A stretch of DNA of 39,907 bases. It comes from Peptoniphilus sp034090345. Lineage in GTDB: Bacteria > Bacillota > Clostridia > Tissierellales > Peptoniphilaceae. Below the pieces are notes generated by a model that was not told the DNA's origin, made no database searches, and worked only from the letters and a program-made list of their open reading frames with translations. The stretch's first letter is position 1; the number at the start of each line of letters is the position of its first letter. This document shows positions 9,280-17,375 of this stretch, piece by piece. The DNA is taken from contig NZ_JAXDSS010000030.1 of assembly GCF_034090345.1 (NCBI RefSeq), positions 1-39,907 of the forward strand. Direction: 5' to 3'. A program made the position numbers and the translations under genes.

Positions 9280-11128
9280 TTAGTCCTCCATGGAAGTGGT
9301 TATAGATACTTTCTGCAGCACTTCTATTCATACTTTCAACTATTTCTAACTCTTCGATTGTAGCTTCCCTTATTTTTTTAATAGATTTAAAATGTTTCAT
9401 TAAATTTTGTTTTCTAATTTTTCCTATATTTTTTATATTGTCCAACTCTGATATAAAAATATCTTTTTCTCGTAATGAACGGTGATAATTTATTGCAAAT
9501 CTATGCGCTTCTTCTTGAATTTTATATACCATTCTATATATATTGCTATTTATCTTTAAAGAGAATTCTTTGTTCTCATATATAATTCCTCTCGTTATAT
9601 GAAAATCATCTTTTACCAAACCGCAAACAGGAATTTTAATATTCAATTCTTGTAAAACTTTCAAAGCTATATTAACTTGTCCTTTGCCGCCATCCATCAT
9701 TATTAAATCAGGAAATTTTGAAAATGAAGAATTTTTATCATTATTTTTTTCTTCAATGCCTCGAACAAATCTTCTATATAGAACTTCTTTCATAGAAGCA
9801 TAATCATTAGGTCCTTCAACAGTACGAATTTTAAATTTTCTGTAATCACTCTTTTTAGCAACTCCATCTTCAAAAACAACCATAGAACCCACAGATTCTA
9901 TCCCGTACGTGTTAGATATATCGTAAGCTTCAACTCTATTAGGAATTCTATCTAAGCCTAATAAAGCCCTTATCTCTTCTAAAGTTCTTATATTGTATTC
10001 TATTTTTCTCTTATATTTGTCAGCGTATTTACTAATCATTTCTAAAGCATTTTGTTTTGCAAGTTTTACTAACTTTAATTTATTCCCTCTTTGTGGGGCT
10101 ATTATGTCAACATGATATCCTCTTTTTATAGAAAGAAATTCTTCGAGCACTTTTTTATCTTCCGGTTCTGATTCCACAATCAATTCTTTAGGGATAAAAC
10201 TAACTCCTGCATAAAATTGTTTAATAAACGCACTTACTATTTCACTATTCTGATTTTCAAAATAGTCTTTCATAAAATAATGCTCTCGTCCTATTATTTT
10301 TCCCTCTCTAACAAAAAATACTTGAATTAAAACTTCATCAATTCCTCTTGCCAATCCTATAATATCTTGGTTTTCTGAGATATTGGTATTTGAAATAATT
10401 TGTTTTTCTTTTAAAATTTCAAGTGATTGAATATCATCCCTATACATTGCAGCTTTTTCAAATTCAAGTTTACTTGATGCTTCCATCATTTTTTCTTTCA
10501 ATGCCAGAAGCATCTTTTCATCTTTCCCTTCTAAAAAATTAGATATTTCATTAATCATGTCATTGTATTTTAATTCGTCTACATCACCTTTGCACGGAGC
10601 AAGGCATTTGCCTATAAAATAATTTAGACAAGGTCTGTATTTACCAATATCTTTTTTTAAATTTAAACTACACGTTCTCAATGGATATATTCTATTTATT
10701 AAATCTATTGTATCATTCACAGCAGTAATCGCTGGATAAGGCCCGAAATACTTTGCATGGTCTTTTAGAATTTTTCTAGTTTTTAAAACTCTTGGGTATT
10801 TCTCATTAGTTATTTTTATATAAGGGTACTGTTTGTCATCTCTTAGCAATATGTTATATTTAGGAAGGTTGTCTTTAATTAAGTTACTTTCCAGAATTAA
10901 AGATTCAATTTCATTTTCGACTATTATATATTCAAAGTCTGCAATATGTGAAACCATCGCTTTTACTTTAGCATGACTTTTACCATAACTGCCAAAATAT
11001 TGACTAACTCTCTTTTTTAAATTTTTAGCTTTTCCAACATAGATTATTTCATCTTGAGCATTTTTCATTATATATACGCCTGGTAAATCGGGGAGTTTTT
11101 TTAGTCTTCCTGTTATATCGTCCAACAT
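9272..11128 (-). CDS. uvrC: Excinuclease ABC subunit C
   Basis: Dual-incision nuclease of nucleotide excision repair, acting on the UvrB-DNA complex. The 618-residue protein shows, in order, the GIY-YIG nuclease domain (LPGVYIMKNAQDEIIYVGKAKNLKKR, starting near residue 14), a Cys-containing central segment (TCSLNL, RPCLNYFIGKCLAPC), a UVR motif near residues 205-235 (KLEFEKAAMYRDDI), the RNase H-like second nuclease domain (VEAYDISNTYG and MMDGGKGQVN) and terminal helix-hairpin-helix motifs (IKNIGKIRKQNLMKHF). It sits 7 bp after pepP and overlaps hprK; uvrC-hprK linkage is also found in other Firmicutes. Confidence 0.96.
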   Translation of the reverse strand: MLDDITGRLKKLPDLPGVYIMKNAQDEIIYVGKAKNLKKRVSQYFGSYGKSHAKVKAMVSHIADFEYIIVENEIESLILESNLIKDNLPKYNILLRDDKQYPYIKITNEKYPRVLKTRKILKDHAKYFGPYPAITAVNDTIDLINRIYPLRTCSLNLKKDIGKYRPCLNYFIGKCLAPCKGDVDELKYNDMINEISNFLEGKDEKMLLALKEKMMEASSKLEFEKAAMYRDDIQSLEILKEKQIISNTNISENQDIIGLARGIDEVLIQVFFVREGKIIGREHYFMKDYFENQNSEIVSAFIKQFYAGVSFIPKELIVESEPEDKKVLEEFLSIKRGYHVDIIAPQRGNKLKLVKLAKQNALEMISKYADKYKRKIEYNIRTLEEIRALLGLDRIPNRVEAYDISNTYGIESVGSMVVFEDGVAKKSDYRKFKIRTVEGPNDYASMKEVLYRRFVRGIEEKNNDKNSSFSKFPDLIMMDGGKGQVNIALKVLQELNIKIPVCGLVKDDFHITRGIIYENKEFSLKINSNIYRMVYKIQEEAHRFAINYHRSLREKDIFISELDNIKNIGKIRKQNLMKHFKSIKKIREATIEELEIVESMNRSAAESIYNHFHGGLNG

Positions 11129-11135
11129 ATCACCT

Positions 11136-12860
11136 TTATATTTCTCTAGTATATTTCTTTAACCATTCTTTTTCTTCTTTAGTCATAAATTTATTTAATT
11201 TCTGATATACTTCTTTATGATAATTATTTAAACATGCTTTTTCTTCATCTGTTAATAAATCAGAATTTACAGCATCTAAATCTATAGGAGCATAGGAAAT
11301 AGTTTTAAATTTTAAATATTGTCCATATTCATTATATTCATGTTCAACAACTTCTAATATATTTTCTATTCTAATTCCATGTTTGCCATCCTTATATATT
11401 CCTGGCTCATTTGAAATTATCATTCCTGGCTCTAATTTTTTCTCGGCATTTGGATTGAATTGCGGTGGACTTTCATGAACGCCTAATACATATCCTACGC
11501 CATGTCCTGTTCCACATCTATAATCTTCATTTATCGCCCAAACTTCTTTTCTAGCAATTGCATCTAGTGCTAAAGACTTAGTCTTTGCAGGGAAAATAGC
11601 ATTCATTAGTTGTAAATGAGATTTTAACACATATGTGAAATGCCTTTTTTCTTCCTCTGTTAACTCTCCAACTGCAAAAGTTCTTGTAATATCTGTTGTG
11701 CCATCTAAATATTGTCCACCTGAATCAACTAATAAAAATCCTCTGTTTTCTATCTTAGCTGCACTTTTTTCACTAGCAGAATAGTGCATCATACTTGCAT
11801 TAGCACCATAAGCAGATATAGTTCCAAAGCTTAAATCTAAGAATCTATCATCTTTCGCCCTTAATCCATCAATTTTATTAGCACAAGTCCACTCAGTTTC
11901 ATTGCTTAAATCTGAATTTTTAAGCCAATTCATAAATTTGGTTACATATACACCATCTCTTATGTGAGATTCTCTTATATGCTCAAGTTCACCTTTGCTC
12001 TTAATGCTTTTTAAATATCCTACAATGTCATCTTTTTCAATTACATTGTTTTTTTCTTCTATGAGTTTATATAGTTTTGTATTTGTCTGTGGACTCAAAA
12101 TAAACTTTTCATTTTCGACATTTGATAAGATTTCAAAAATATCTTCATATTCATAAATTTCAAAACTTTCTTTTAGTTCATCAATAAAAGAATCTATTTT
12201 TTTAGTATCTATAAATAATTTAGCTTTATTTAAAGTTACTAAAGCATATGCAAAAGTTACAGGTACATTTTCAATGTCTGCGCCTCTTGTATTGGATATC
12301 CAAGCAACTCCTTCTAAACTGGACACCAATGTAGCAGTAGCGCTTTTTTTCTTAAGAGTATCTCTTACAACGGATAATTTTTCCTTTGAACTTCTATCAC
12401 TCCACTCGCTATGAGAAAATGATTTTGTCTCTTTAAATTCTCTATCTGTCCAAACTTGTTTATACAAATCAATATCTACTAATTCAGCATTAACTTCAGA
12501 TCTTAATGTTTCATATTGAGAAATTGGCATATAAAGAGCATTATATCCAATTCTCTTGCAATTGCTATTTTTTAAAAATTCATTAACAGTTGGAAATCCG
12601 TCGACTCCTATTTTCATAAGTTTAAAGCCAGTTCCAGATATTTGACGTTCAGCTTGCTCAAAATATCTTCCATCGGCCCATAATAATGCTTTATTTTTTG
12701 TTACTACTGCAGTTCCTTGAGAACCGCTAAAATTGGTTAAATGTTGTCTTTCCTTATAATAATCTGCTAAATATTCACTATTATGTGGGTCCGATGTCAA
12801 AACTAAATATGCATCAATATTGTTTTCGTTCATCAGTTTTCTTAACATATCCAAACTCAT
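11136..12860 (-). CDS. pepP: Xaa-Pro aminopeptidase (M24 family)
   Basis: Cytoplasmic metallopeptidase removing an N-terminal residue preceding proline. The 574-residue protein has the creatinase-type layout: two N-terminal domains, then the pita-bread catalytic domain with metal ligands in LLVDSGGQYLDGTTDITRT, GTGHGVGY (His), and SNEPGIY plus RIENIL (Glu). The start is set at 12860 rather than the upstream in-frame ATG at 12878 because AGGAGAGA lies 7 bases before the inner ATG, while the outer ATG has no ribosome site and itself overlaps this one. The length matches the long three-domain aminopeptidase P form. First gene of the pepP-uvrC-hprK operon; the IS1182-type element lies directly upstream. 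Confidence 0.93.
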   Translation of the reverse strand: MSLDMLRKLMNENNIDAYLVLTSDPHNSEYLADYYKERQHLTNFSGSQGTAVVTKNKALLWADGRYFEQAERQISGTGFKLMKIGVDGFPTVNEFLKNSNCKRIGYNALYMPISQYETLRSEVNAELVDIDLYKQVWTDREFKETKSFSHSEWSDRSSKEKLSVVRDTLKKKSATATLVSSLEGVAWISNTRGADIENVPVTFAYALVTLNKAKLFIDTKKIDSFIDELKESFEIYEYEDIFEILSNVENEKFILSPQTNTKLYKLIEEKNNVIEKDDIVGYLKSIKSKGELEHIRESHIRDGVYVTKFMNWLKNSDLSNETEWTCANKIDGLRAKDDRFLDLSFGTISAYGANASMMHYSASEKSAAKIENRGFLLVDSGGQYLDGTTDITRTFAVGELTEEEKRHFTYVLKSHLQLMNAIFPAKTKSLALDAIARKEVWAINEDYRCGTGHGVGYVLGVHESPPQFNPNAEKKLEPGMIISNEPGIYKDGKHGIRIENILEVVEHEYNEYGQYLKFKTISYAPIDLDAVNSDLLTDEEKACLNNYHKEVYQKLNKFMTKEEKEWLKKYTREI

Positions 12861-12878
12861 ATTATCTCTCCTCTTCAT
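12861..12878 (-). promoter_or_regulatory. Ribosome site that decides the pepP start
   Basis: The leftward sequence ATGAAGAGGAGAGATAAT is followed by ATG at 12860. The purine-rich AGAGGAGAGA is the Shine-Dalgarno element for the second ATG, making the first ATG (12878) part of the leader. Confidence 0.7.
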
Positions 12879-12943
12879 GATATTAATTTTTATCTAATTG
12901 TATATCTAATATACTTATATATTTATTTTACTATTAGTTATAT

Positions 12944-12969
12944 AAAAAAAATAGAGCTTTTCAGCTCTA
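12944..12969 (-). terminator. Leftward intrinsic terminator at the left edge of the IS
   Basis: A perfect 7-bp stem TAGAGCT/AGCTCTA (12952-12958 and 12963-12969) with a 4-base loop is followed, reading leftward, by eight T residues (12944-12951). It abuts the left IS repeat and can stop transcripts leaving the transposase gene before pepP. It may be the resident terminator of the DsrE-like gene, separated from it by the insertion. Confidence 0.72.
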
Positions 12970-12986
12970 CTCAGATTGTAGACAAA
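12970..12986 (+). repeat. Left terminal inverted repeat of the IS1182-type element
   Basis: CTCAGATTGTAGACAAA, 13 of 17 identical to the right end read on the other strand. It contains the transposase stop codon. Confidence 0.65.
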
Positions 12987-14434
12987 CCCAGGAATTTTCC
13001 TTGGGCTTGTTTGCATTTTAATAGCTTTAATAATTTATTAAAGATATTCGTAAAAATATGCCTTATTAGGTCCTTATTCGGGTCTAATCTATACATTAAG
13101 GTTGCTAACTTTTTCATATTTAGGCATGCAAATGTAAGTGCTGCTTTCATTTCCATTTTTCCTTTACCAATCATATTGGTGTATCGAAATCCATGGAATT
13201 CTTTAGCACTTCCAAATACTCTTTCGATTGTTTCTTTTCTTCGACTGTAGTCTTCTTTTCCTTGATTTGTATATCTGTATTTTTCTGATATATCAAGATA
13301 GTTTTGCCAGATGTGTCTAGTGATTACTTTTTGATGGTTTTTACTTTGAGTACACATACTTAGATTTGGACAGTTTTTACATATTTCTTTATCACTTTTA
13401 TATTGTCTATATCCTTGTCTATCTGTTGTTTTATAGTCTAGGACTTGATTTTTTGGGCATAGGTAGCAATCATAGTATGCATCATAGACATAATCTTTTT
13501 TGTAATATGGCTTTTCTGTTTTGGCTTTTCTTTTTGGGGCGGTGTAGGGTAAGACGGGTAGTGTGGAATCGTCGATGAGTTTTTTTGCTATGGCTGGTGT
13601 TTTGTAGCCGACATCCATAACTATTTTTTCTGCATGATATTGTTTTAATTTTTCTTCATAAAAGGGGATAAAGCTTGTGCTGTCATGAAGATTGCCTGGA
13701 AATGTTTTGTAGGCTAAGATCCAGCCGTTTTTATCACAGGAGGTTTGTATATTGTAGGCGAATACTTCTTTGTGTTCTCCTTTATGGAAAAGTCCACTTT
13801 CTGGATCTGTTGTGGACGTGGTGATTTTTCTTGTTTCTTGGCTTTTGCTTTTTTCTTTTAAGGGTTTTTTACCATGCTCTTTTCTGTCTTCATCGATTTC
13901 TTTTTCTAGGTCTTCTTGATAGGCTTTTGCTTGGGCTTTTAGTTCTTCTCTTTTATTTTTATGTCTATTTGCATGGGCTTTTACGTGGGTTGCATCGACA
14001 ATTTGTATTTTGCTATCTACAAAGCCTTTGTCCATTGCTTGGCCTAATATATTTGCAAAGATTTCTTCAAAAATCTTTGTATCTTTAAATCGTCTTCTGT
14101 AGTTTTGACTAAAGGTGGTAAAGTGTGGAATCTTATCATAAAAATCAAAGCCTAGAAACCATCGATAGGCAATGTTTACTTCAATCTCTTTTATTGTTTG
14201 GCGCATACTTTTTATGTTGAACATGTATTGAATGAATATGATTTTAAAAAGCACGAGTGGGTCTATGCTTGGTCTTCCATTATCTAAGCAGTATTTATCT
14301 TCAACTAAATCATAGATAAAGTCAAAGTCTATGTATTTATCTATTTTTCTAAGTATATGGTCTTTAGGGATTAATTCTTCGACTGAGATCATCTGAACTT
14401 GATCTGTTTTTCGTTTGTTATTTTTGGACAGCAT
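12971..14434 (-). CDS. IS1182-family transposase
   Basis: DDE transposase of 487 residues. The N-terminal domain (about 1-110, DUF772-like) contains DHILRKIDKYIDFDFIYDLV and GRPSIDPLVLFKIIFIQY. Catalytic acidic residues are recognisable in IVDATHVKAHA (first D), IVMDVGYKTPA (second D) and RKETIERVFGSAKE (E). A cysteine-rich insert before the last acid (YDCYLCPKN, CKNCPNLSMC) is typical of the family. Ribosome site AGGTGG at 14439-14444. The reading frame is complete, so the element may still be mobile. Codon usage differs from the surrounding chromosomal genes. Confidence 0.93.
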   Translation of the reverse strand: MLSKNNKRKTDQVQMISVEELIPKDHILRKIDKYIDFDFIYDLVEDKYCLDNGRPSIDPLVLFKIIFIQYMFNIKSMRQTIKEIEVNIAYRWFLGFDFYDKIPHFTTFSQNYRRRFKDTKIFEEIFANILGQAMDKGFVDSKIQIVDATHVKAHANRHKNKREELKAQAKAYQEDLEKEIDEDRKEHGKKPLKEKSKSQETRKITTSTTDPESGLFHKGEHKEVFAYNIQTSCDKNGWILAYKTFPGNLHDSTSFIPFYEEKLKQYHAEKIVMDVGYKTPAIAKKLIDDSTLPVLPYTAPKRKAKTEKPYYKKDYVYDAYYDCYLCPKNQVLDYKTTDRQGYRQYKSDKEICKNCPNLSMCTQSKNHQKVITRHIWQNYLDISEKYRYTNQGKEDYSRRKETIERVFGSAKEFHGFRYTNMIGKGKMEMKAALTFACLNMKKLATLMYRLDPNKDLIRHIFTNIFNKLLKLLKCKQAQGKFLGLSTI

Positions 14435-14458
14435 GTTTCCACCTACTTTCTTGGTAGT

Positions 14459-14467
14459 TTTATACCA
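14459..14467 (-). promoter_or_regulatory. Probable extended -10 promoter of the transposase gene
   Basis: Leftward TGG-TATAAA (TATAAA at 14459-14464) lies about 25 bp before the transposase ATG. No convincing -35 box is seen, so this would be an extended -10 promoter of modest strength. Confidence 0.4.
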
Positions 14468-14498
14468 TTATTAGCCTATGTTTAGCCATTTATGTATG

Positions 14499-14535
14499 AA
14501 AAAAGGTAGGTGTTTTTCGCTTTACACCTACCTTT
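14499..14535 (-). terminator. Leftward terminator inside the IS, upstream of the transposase
   Basis: A perfect 12-bp stem AAAGGTAGGTGT/ACACCTACCTTT (14502-14513, 14524-14535) with a 10-base loop is followed leftward by a run of T. It overlaps the inner edge of the right terminal repeat and would block read-through from the DsrE-like gene into the transposase. Confidence 0.8.
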
Positions 14536-14549
14536 GTCATCAGTCTCAG
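14533..14549 (-). repeat. Right terminal inverted repeat of the IS1182-type element
   Basis: Read inward on the minus strand: CTGAGACTGATGACAAA. It pairs with the left end at 12970-12986 with four mismatches. Confidence 0.65.
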
Positions 14550-14568
14550 GACAGATTTAAATCTGTCC
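14549..14568. repeat. Perfect 20-bp palindrome at the right IS border
   Basis: GGACAGATTTAAATCTGTCC is a perfect palindrome without a loop, between the right IS repeat and the stop of the DsrE-like gene (14578). No matching sequence exists at the left border, so it is probably resident DNA (target or half of a terminator) and not an IS end. Confidence 0.7.
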
Positions 14569-14577
14569 CCTCTTATT

Positions 14578-14916
14578 TTAAAATACTAAAACTTCATATC
14601 CTTCATTAGCATATTTTGAAACACCTGCGTGTCCATTCATATCTTGTATCAATTCTAATCCGGCTTTTTTATTATCTTCAAGCACTCCTAGAATTTTAGA
14701 ACAAGCATAGCAAGCTCCAACAATTGTTCCATTTTCTTTCAAATTTAAATACAAAGCATTCTTTTCTTCTTCCAGTTTTTTAGGCAATATTACAGATTGC
14801 CCTTCCAGTACAACCTTTACTTCATTTCCAGTTTCCTTTAATTGTTTAGCATTCATTAGAGCGTGTAAAAAACACATTTTCTTACCTTCCATAGTGTAGA
14901 TTAAAATTTTCTTCAT
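14578..14916 (-). CDS. DsrE-family small protein
   Basis: A 112-residue soluble protein with a DsrE/DsrF-like alternating beta-alpha pattern starting MKKILIYTMEGKK. Three cysteines stand out: C15 and the pair C69/C72 in GACYACSK. DsrE-type proteins bind sulfur as persulfides or relay it in sulfur and tRNA-thiolation pathways; the CxxC pair is compatible with this, but no partner gene is adjacent. Strong ribosome site GAGGAG before the ATG. Its natural terminator region is interrupted by the IS 29 bp beyond the stop. The precise function is unknown. Confidence 0.75.
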   Translation of the reverse strand: MKKILIYTMEGKKMCFLHALMNAKQLKETGNEVKVVLEGQSVILPKKLEEEKNALYLNLKENGTIVGACYACSKILGVLEDNKKAGLELIQDMNGHAGVSKYANEGYEVLVF

Positions 14917-14984
14917 CAGTTACTCCTCACAATCTAAATTCCTAAATTAAAATCTTCTATAAAACATAAACTTTAATTCCTTAT

Positions 14985-15013
14985 ACCCAAATAACAAAAC
15001 TAACACCCAAATA
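14985..15013. repeat. Two direct copies of ACCCAAATA, 20 bp apart
   Basis: Copies at 14985-14993 and 15005-15013 lie in the 120-bp gap upstream of the DsrE-like gene. The spacing is close to two helical turns, which would place them on one DNA face. They could be a regulator site or chance in AT-rich DNA. Confidence 0.35.
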
Positions 15014-15036
15014 GTGCTAGCCGACTAAAATCATTA

Positions 15037-15738
15037 TTAAACTTTCTGTCTCTTTCTTATTAAATGAACTTGATTGTACTCTCTAAGATAAAAATAATAT
15101 CCTCCACACAACAAATATAAAACACCTATAGCCCCAAGTGGTTTATTGAAATTTTCAAGTATTATATATCCTACAAACCCACCCACTATGAAAAATACTA
15201 TGGATAAGATATAAAATTTAACTTTCCAAAATTCTGTTTCTCTGCCTCTTATGTATGAGCCAAGCGCAAATCCCGCATCTGTTAAATAACCTGTGACATG
15301 ACTTGTCCTTATAAGCGTGCCCTTATACTTTATAAACATCCCGTTTTGCATCCCTATTAGAAGAGAAATCAAAAACAACATAGATGACTCAAAATTCAAA
15401 AAATCTGTAAAAATTAAAGCACTTCCACCCACTATAAGTGAAATGCCATATCTCTTTTTAGGAATTCTAACTTTGTCATAGTATAAAATTCCGGATAGTG
15501 CTGAACCTATAAAAAAACTTCCCAATAAAATAAATAATCTATATGGAATATCTAAATTCTCATATAAACTAATTGCTATTTCACTTGAATTCCCGGTATG
15601 GTGTGTTATTGGAGTGCCAAGTTCTTTTATTGCATACACATTTATCGCGCCTGTAAGCATAGTCATCCAATAAATCCAAGTTACAAACCTATAATTAGCA
15701 ATTTCATGCGCCTTAATTGCCTTTGACTTTTTGTTCAT
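15037..15738 (-). CDS. YoaK/DUF1275 family membrane protein
   Basis: A 233-residue hydrophobic protein with about six membrane segments. The family pattern is visible: an N-terminal segment MTMLTGAINVYAIKELGTPITHHTGNSSEIAI and an internal repeat-like segment LIGMQNGMFIKYKGTLIRTSHVTGYLTDAGFALG, in which THHTGN and TSHVTG are the duplicated signatures. DUF1275 proteins have no settled function; transport is suspected. The gene is separated from pepA by a terminator and probably has its own promoter; a TATAAT at 15769-15774 is present but lacks a good -35 box. Confidence 0.85.
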   Translation of the reverse strand: MNKKSKAIKAHEIANYRFVTWIYWMTMLTGAINVYAIKELGTPITHHTGNSSEIAISLYENLDIPYRLFILLGSFFIGSALSGILYYDKVRIPKKRYGISLIVGGSALIFTDFLNFESSMLFLISLLIGMQNGMFIKYKGTLIRTSHVTGYLTDAGFALGSYIRGRETEFWKVKFYILSIVFFIVGGFVGYIILENFNKPLGAIGVLYLLCGGYYFYLREYNQVHLIRKRQKV

Positions 15739-15810
15739 AAATCTCCCTTATCGTATATATTCTAGAACAATTATACAATAAAAAGTTGAGTTTTTTTATT
15801 ACAATTTAAA

Positions 15811-15837
15811 AAGTGTGGAAAATCAAATTCCACACTC
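15811..15837 (-). terminator. Terminator of pepA
   Basis: Perfect 9-bp stem AGTGTGGAA/TTCCACACT (15812-15820, 15828-15836) with a 7-base loop, followed leftward by a short T-rich tail, 17 bp after the pepA stop. Confidence 0.75.
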
Positions 15838-15853
15838 ATAATAAAATATTAAA

Positions 15854-17281
15854 TTAACAACTTCCCATAGGATTTAAAAGTTGATAAAGTGTTTTTACAT
15901 GCACTCCTGTTGCTCTTTCCGGCAGATACCCATTTGCTTTTGAAAGGTATGCAGTTCCCGCTATGTCCATATGAACCCATGGAGTATTCCCATCGACAAA
16001 GCATCCTACAAACTGTCCAGCAGTTATAGACCCACTATAACGTCCTCCAGTATTCTTTAAATCTGCAACTTTTGATTCAAATAATTTTTTGTATGCTTTA
16101 TCATTAGGTAGTTCCCAAATTTTTTCTCCAGCATTTTTAGCGCTTTCTTTTAACTCAGCTAAAAATTCACTGTTATTTGTAAGCACTCCTGTGTACTCTT
16201 CGCCCAAGGCAACCAAAACAGCCCCGGTAAGAGTCGCCAAATCAATTACTCTGTCTACTTTTAATTCACTTGTTGCAAAATAAACAGCATCAGCTAAAGT
16301 AAGCCTACCTTCAGCATCAGTGTTTCCTATTTCAATAGTCTTTCCAGCCATTGAAGAAATAATATCTCCAGTCTTATAAGCGTGACCTGATATCATATTC
16401 TCACAAGCTGCAACTATTCCAACAACATTTACCTTAGCTTTTGATCTTGCAATTGCCATCATAGTGCCTATTACTGTAGCTGCACCGCCCATATCTGAGT
16501 GCATACTTGCCATACTATCAGCCGGCTTTATACAATATCCACCGCTATCATAAGTTATCCCTTTTCCTACAAGCCCCGTTCTAAATTTAGTGCTTCTATC
16601 TCCATTGTATTCCATAACTATGAATCGTGGTTCATTATCAGAACCCTTTGCCACAGACATAAATGCATCCATTCCCATATTTTCAATTTCTTCTCTCTCA
16701 TAAACAGTAACCTTTACTCCCAAAGGTTGTAAATTTGTTTTAACTGTTGTCGCTAAAAAATCTGGAGTCATTATATTTGCTGTTTCATTACAAAGCTCAC
16801 GAGCAAAGAAAACACCATTCATTTGGTTTTCAATGTACTTTAATCCTTCTTCTAACTTTCCTTCAGGTCTTATAAAAGGTGTATAATTTACTTCTAATTC
16901 AAAATCTTCTTCCTTAGATGATTTCTTTGTAAAATTATAACTTCCTTGACAAAGACCTTCATATATAGCCATCATAGTTTTTCTATGACAAAGTCCAAAA
17001 TCTTCCATTTCAAAAGAAACAATATTTTCTTTATTCTTTTTTAACTCCTTATATAAATTAAAAGAAGCTAGCTTAATACTTTCTTCGTTTAATTCACTTT
17101 TATTGCCTATACCAACTAAAAATAAACTTTCTCCTTCAACATTTGGAAAATATACAACTTCTCCTACTTCCCCTAAAAATCCATGTTCATTAGCCCACTT
17201 AACTAAACTGAGATCTTTTGCTTCATCAGAAAAAGCAAATATGACTTTTGCCCCACCTTTTTTGTCTAAATTAAATTTCAT
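15854..17281 (-). CDS. pepA: Leucyl aminopeptidase (M17 cytosol aminopeptidase)
   Basis: Di-metal aminopeptidase that releases N-terminal residues from peptides in the cytoplasm. The 475-residue chain has the variable N-terminal domain and the conserved C-terminal catalytic domain. Metal and catalytic residues lie in GKGITYDSGGYCIKP (K240, D245, K252), SMHSDMGGAA and the family signature NTDAEGRL (320-327). A monocistronic gene: good promoter upstream, terminator downstream. Together with pepP it supports growth on peptides, as expected of an anaerobic coccus that ferments amino acids. Confidence 0.95.
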   Translation of the reverse strand: MKFNLDKKGGAKVIFAFSDEAKDLSLVKWANEHGFLGEVGEVVYFPNVEGESLFLVGIGNKSELNEESIKLASFNLYKELKKNKENIVSFEMEDFGLCHRKTMMAIYEGLCQGSYNFTKKSSKEEDFELEVNYTPFIRPEGKLEEGLKYIENQMNGVFFARELCNETANIMTPDFLATTVKTNLQPLGVKVTVYEREEIENMGMDAFMSVAKGSDNEPRFIVMEYNGDRSTKFRTGLVGKGITYDSGGYCIKPADSMASMHSDMGGAATVIGTMMAIARSKAKVNVVGIVAACENMISGHAYKTGDIISSMAGKTIEIGNTDAEGRLTLADAVYFATSELKVDRVIDLATLTGAVLVALGEEYTGVLTNNSEFLAELKESAKNAGEKIWELPNDKAYKKLFESKVADLKNTGGRYSGSITAGQFVGCFVDGNTPWVHMDIAGTAYLSKANGYLPERATGVHVKTLYQLLNPMGSC

Positions 17282-17316
17282 ATTAATTCCTTTCTTGTAT
17301 AATTATTCTTAAATTC

Positions 17317-17346
17317 ATTATATCCCAACTCATTAAAGTTAAACAA
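17317..17346 (-). promoter_or_regulatory. Promoter of pepA
   Basis: Leftward TTGTTT (17341-17346), 18-bp spacer, TATAAT (17317-17322), 36 bp before the ATG. Confidence 0.65.
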
Positions 17347-17375
17347 AACATTTAAAATACTTTATAAATTAGTCT

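Larger units (their letters stand above)
12970..14549 (-). mobile_element. IS1182-type insertion sequence, about 1580 bp, apparently intact
   Basis: The element is bounded by imperfect terminal inverted repeats. Reading inward, the left end (12970-12986) CTCAGATTGTAGACAAA and the right end (14549-14533) CTGAGACTGATGACAAA match at 13 of 17 positions. The only gene is the leftward transposase, whose TGA stop lies inside the left repeat. Between the right repeat and the gene are a terminator facing the transposase and a probable transposase promoter. The insides are visibly richer in GG and GTG-type codons than the neighbouring genes. The exact outer boundary may extend a few bases into the flanking palindromes; no target duplication could be identified. 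Confidence 0.75.

Noticed and set aside
13831..14088. Plus-strand open frame rich in Leu/Phe inside the transposase gene
   Set aside because: Antisense shadow of the transposase's Lys/Glu-rich segment.
14549..14568. 20-bp palindrome considered as the terminal repeat of the IS
   Set aside because: No copy at the left border; the repeat pair at 12970-12986 and 14533-14549 fits better.
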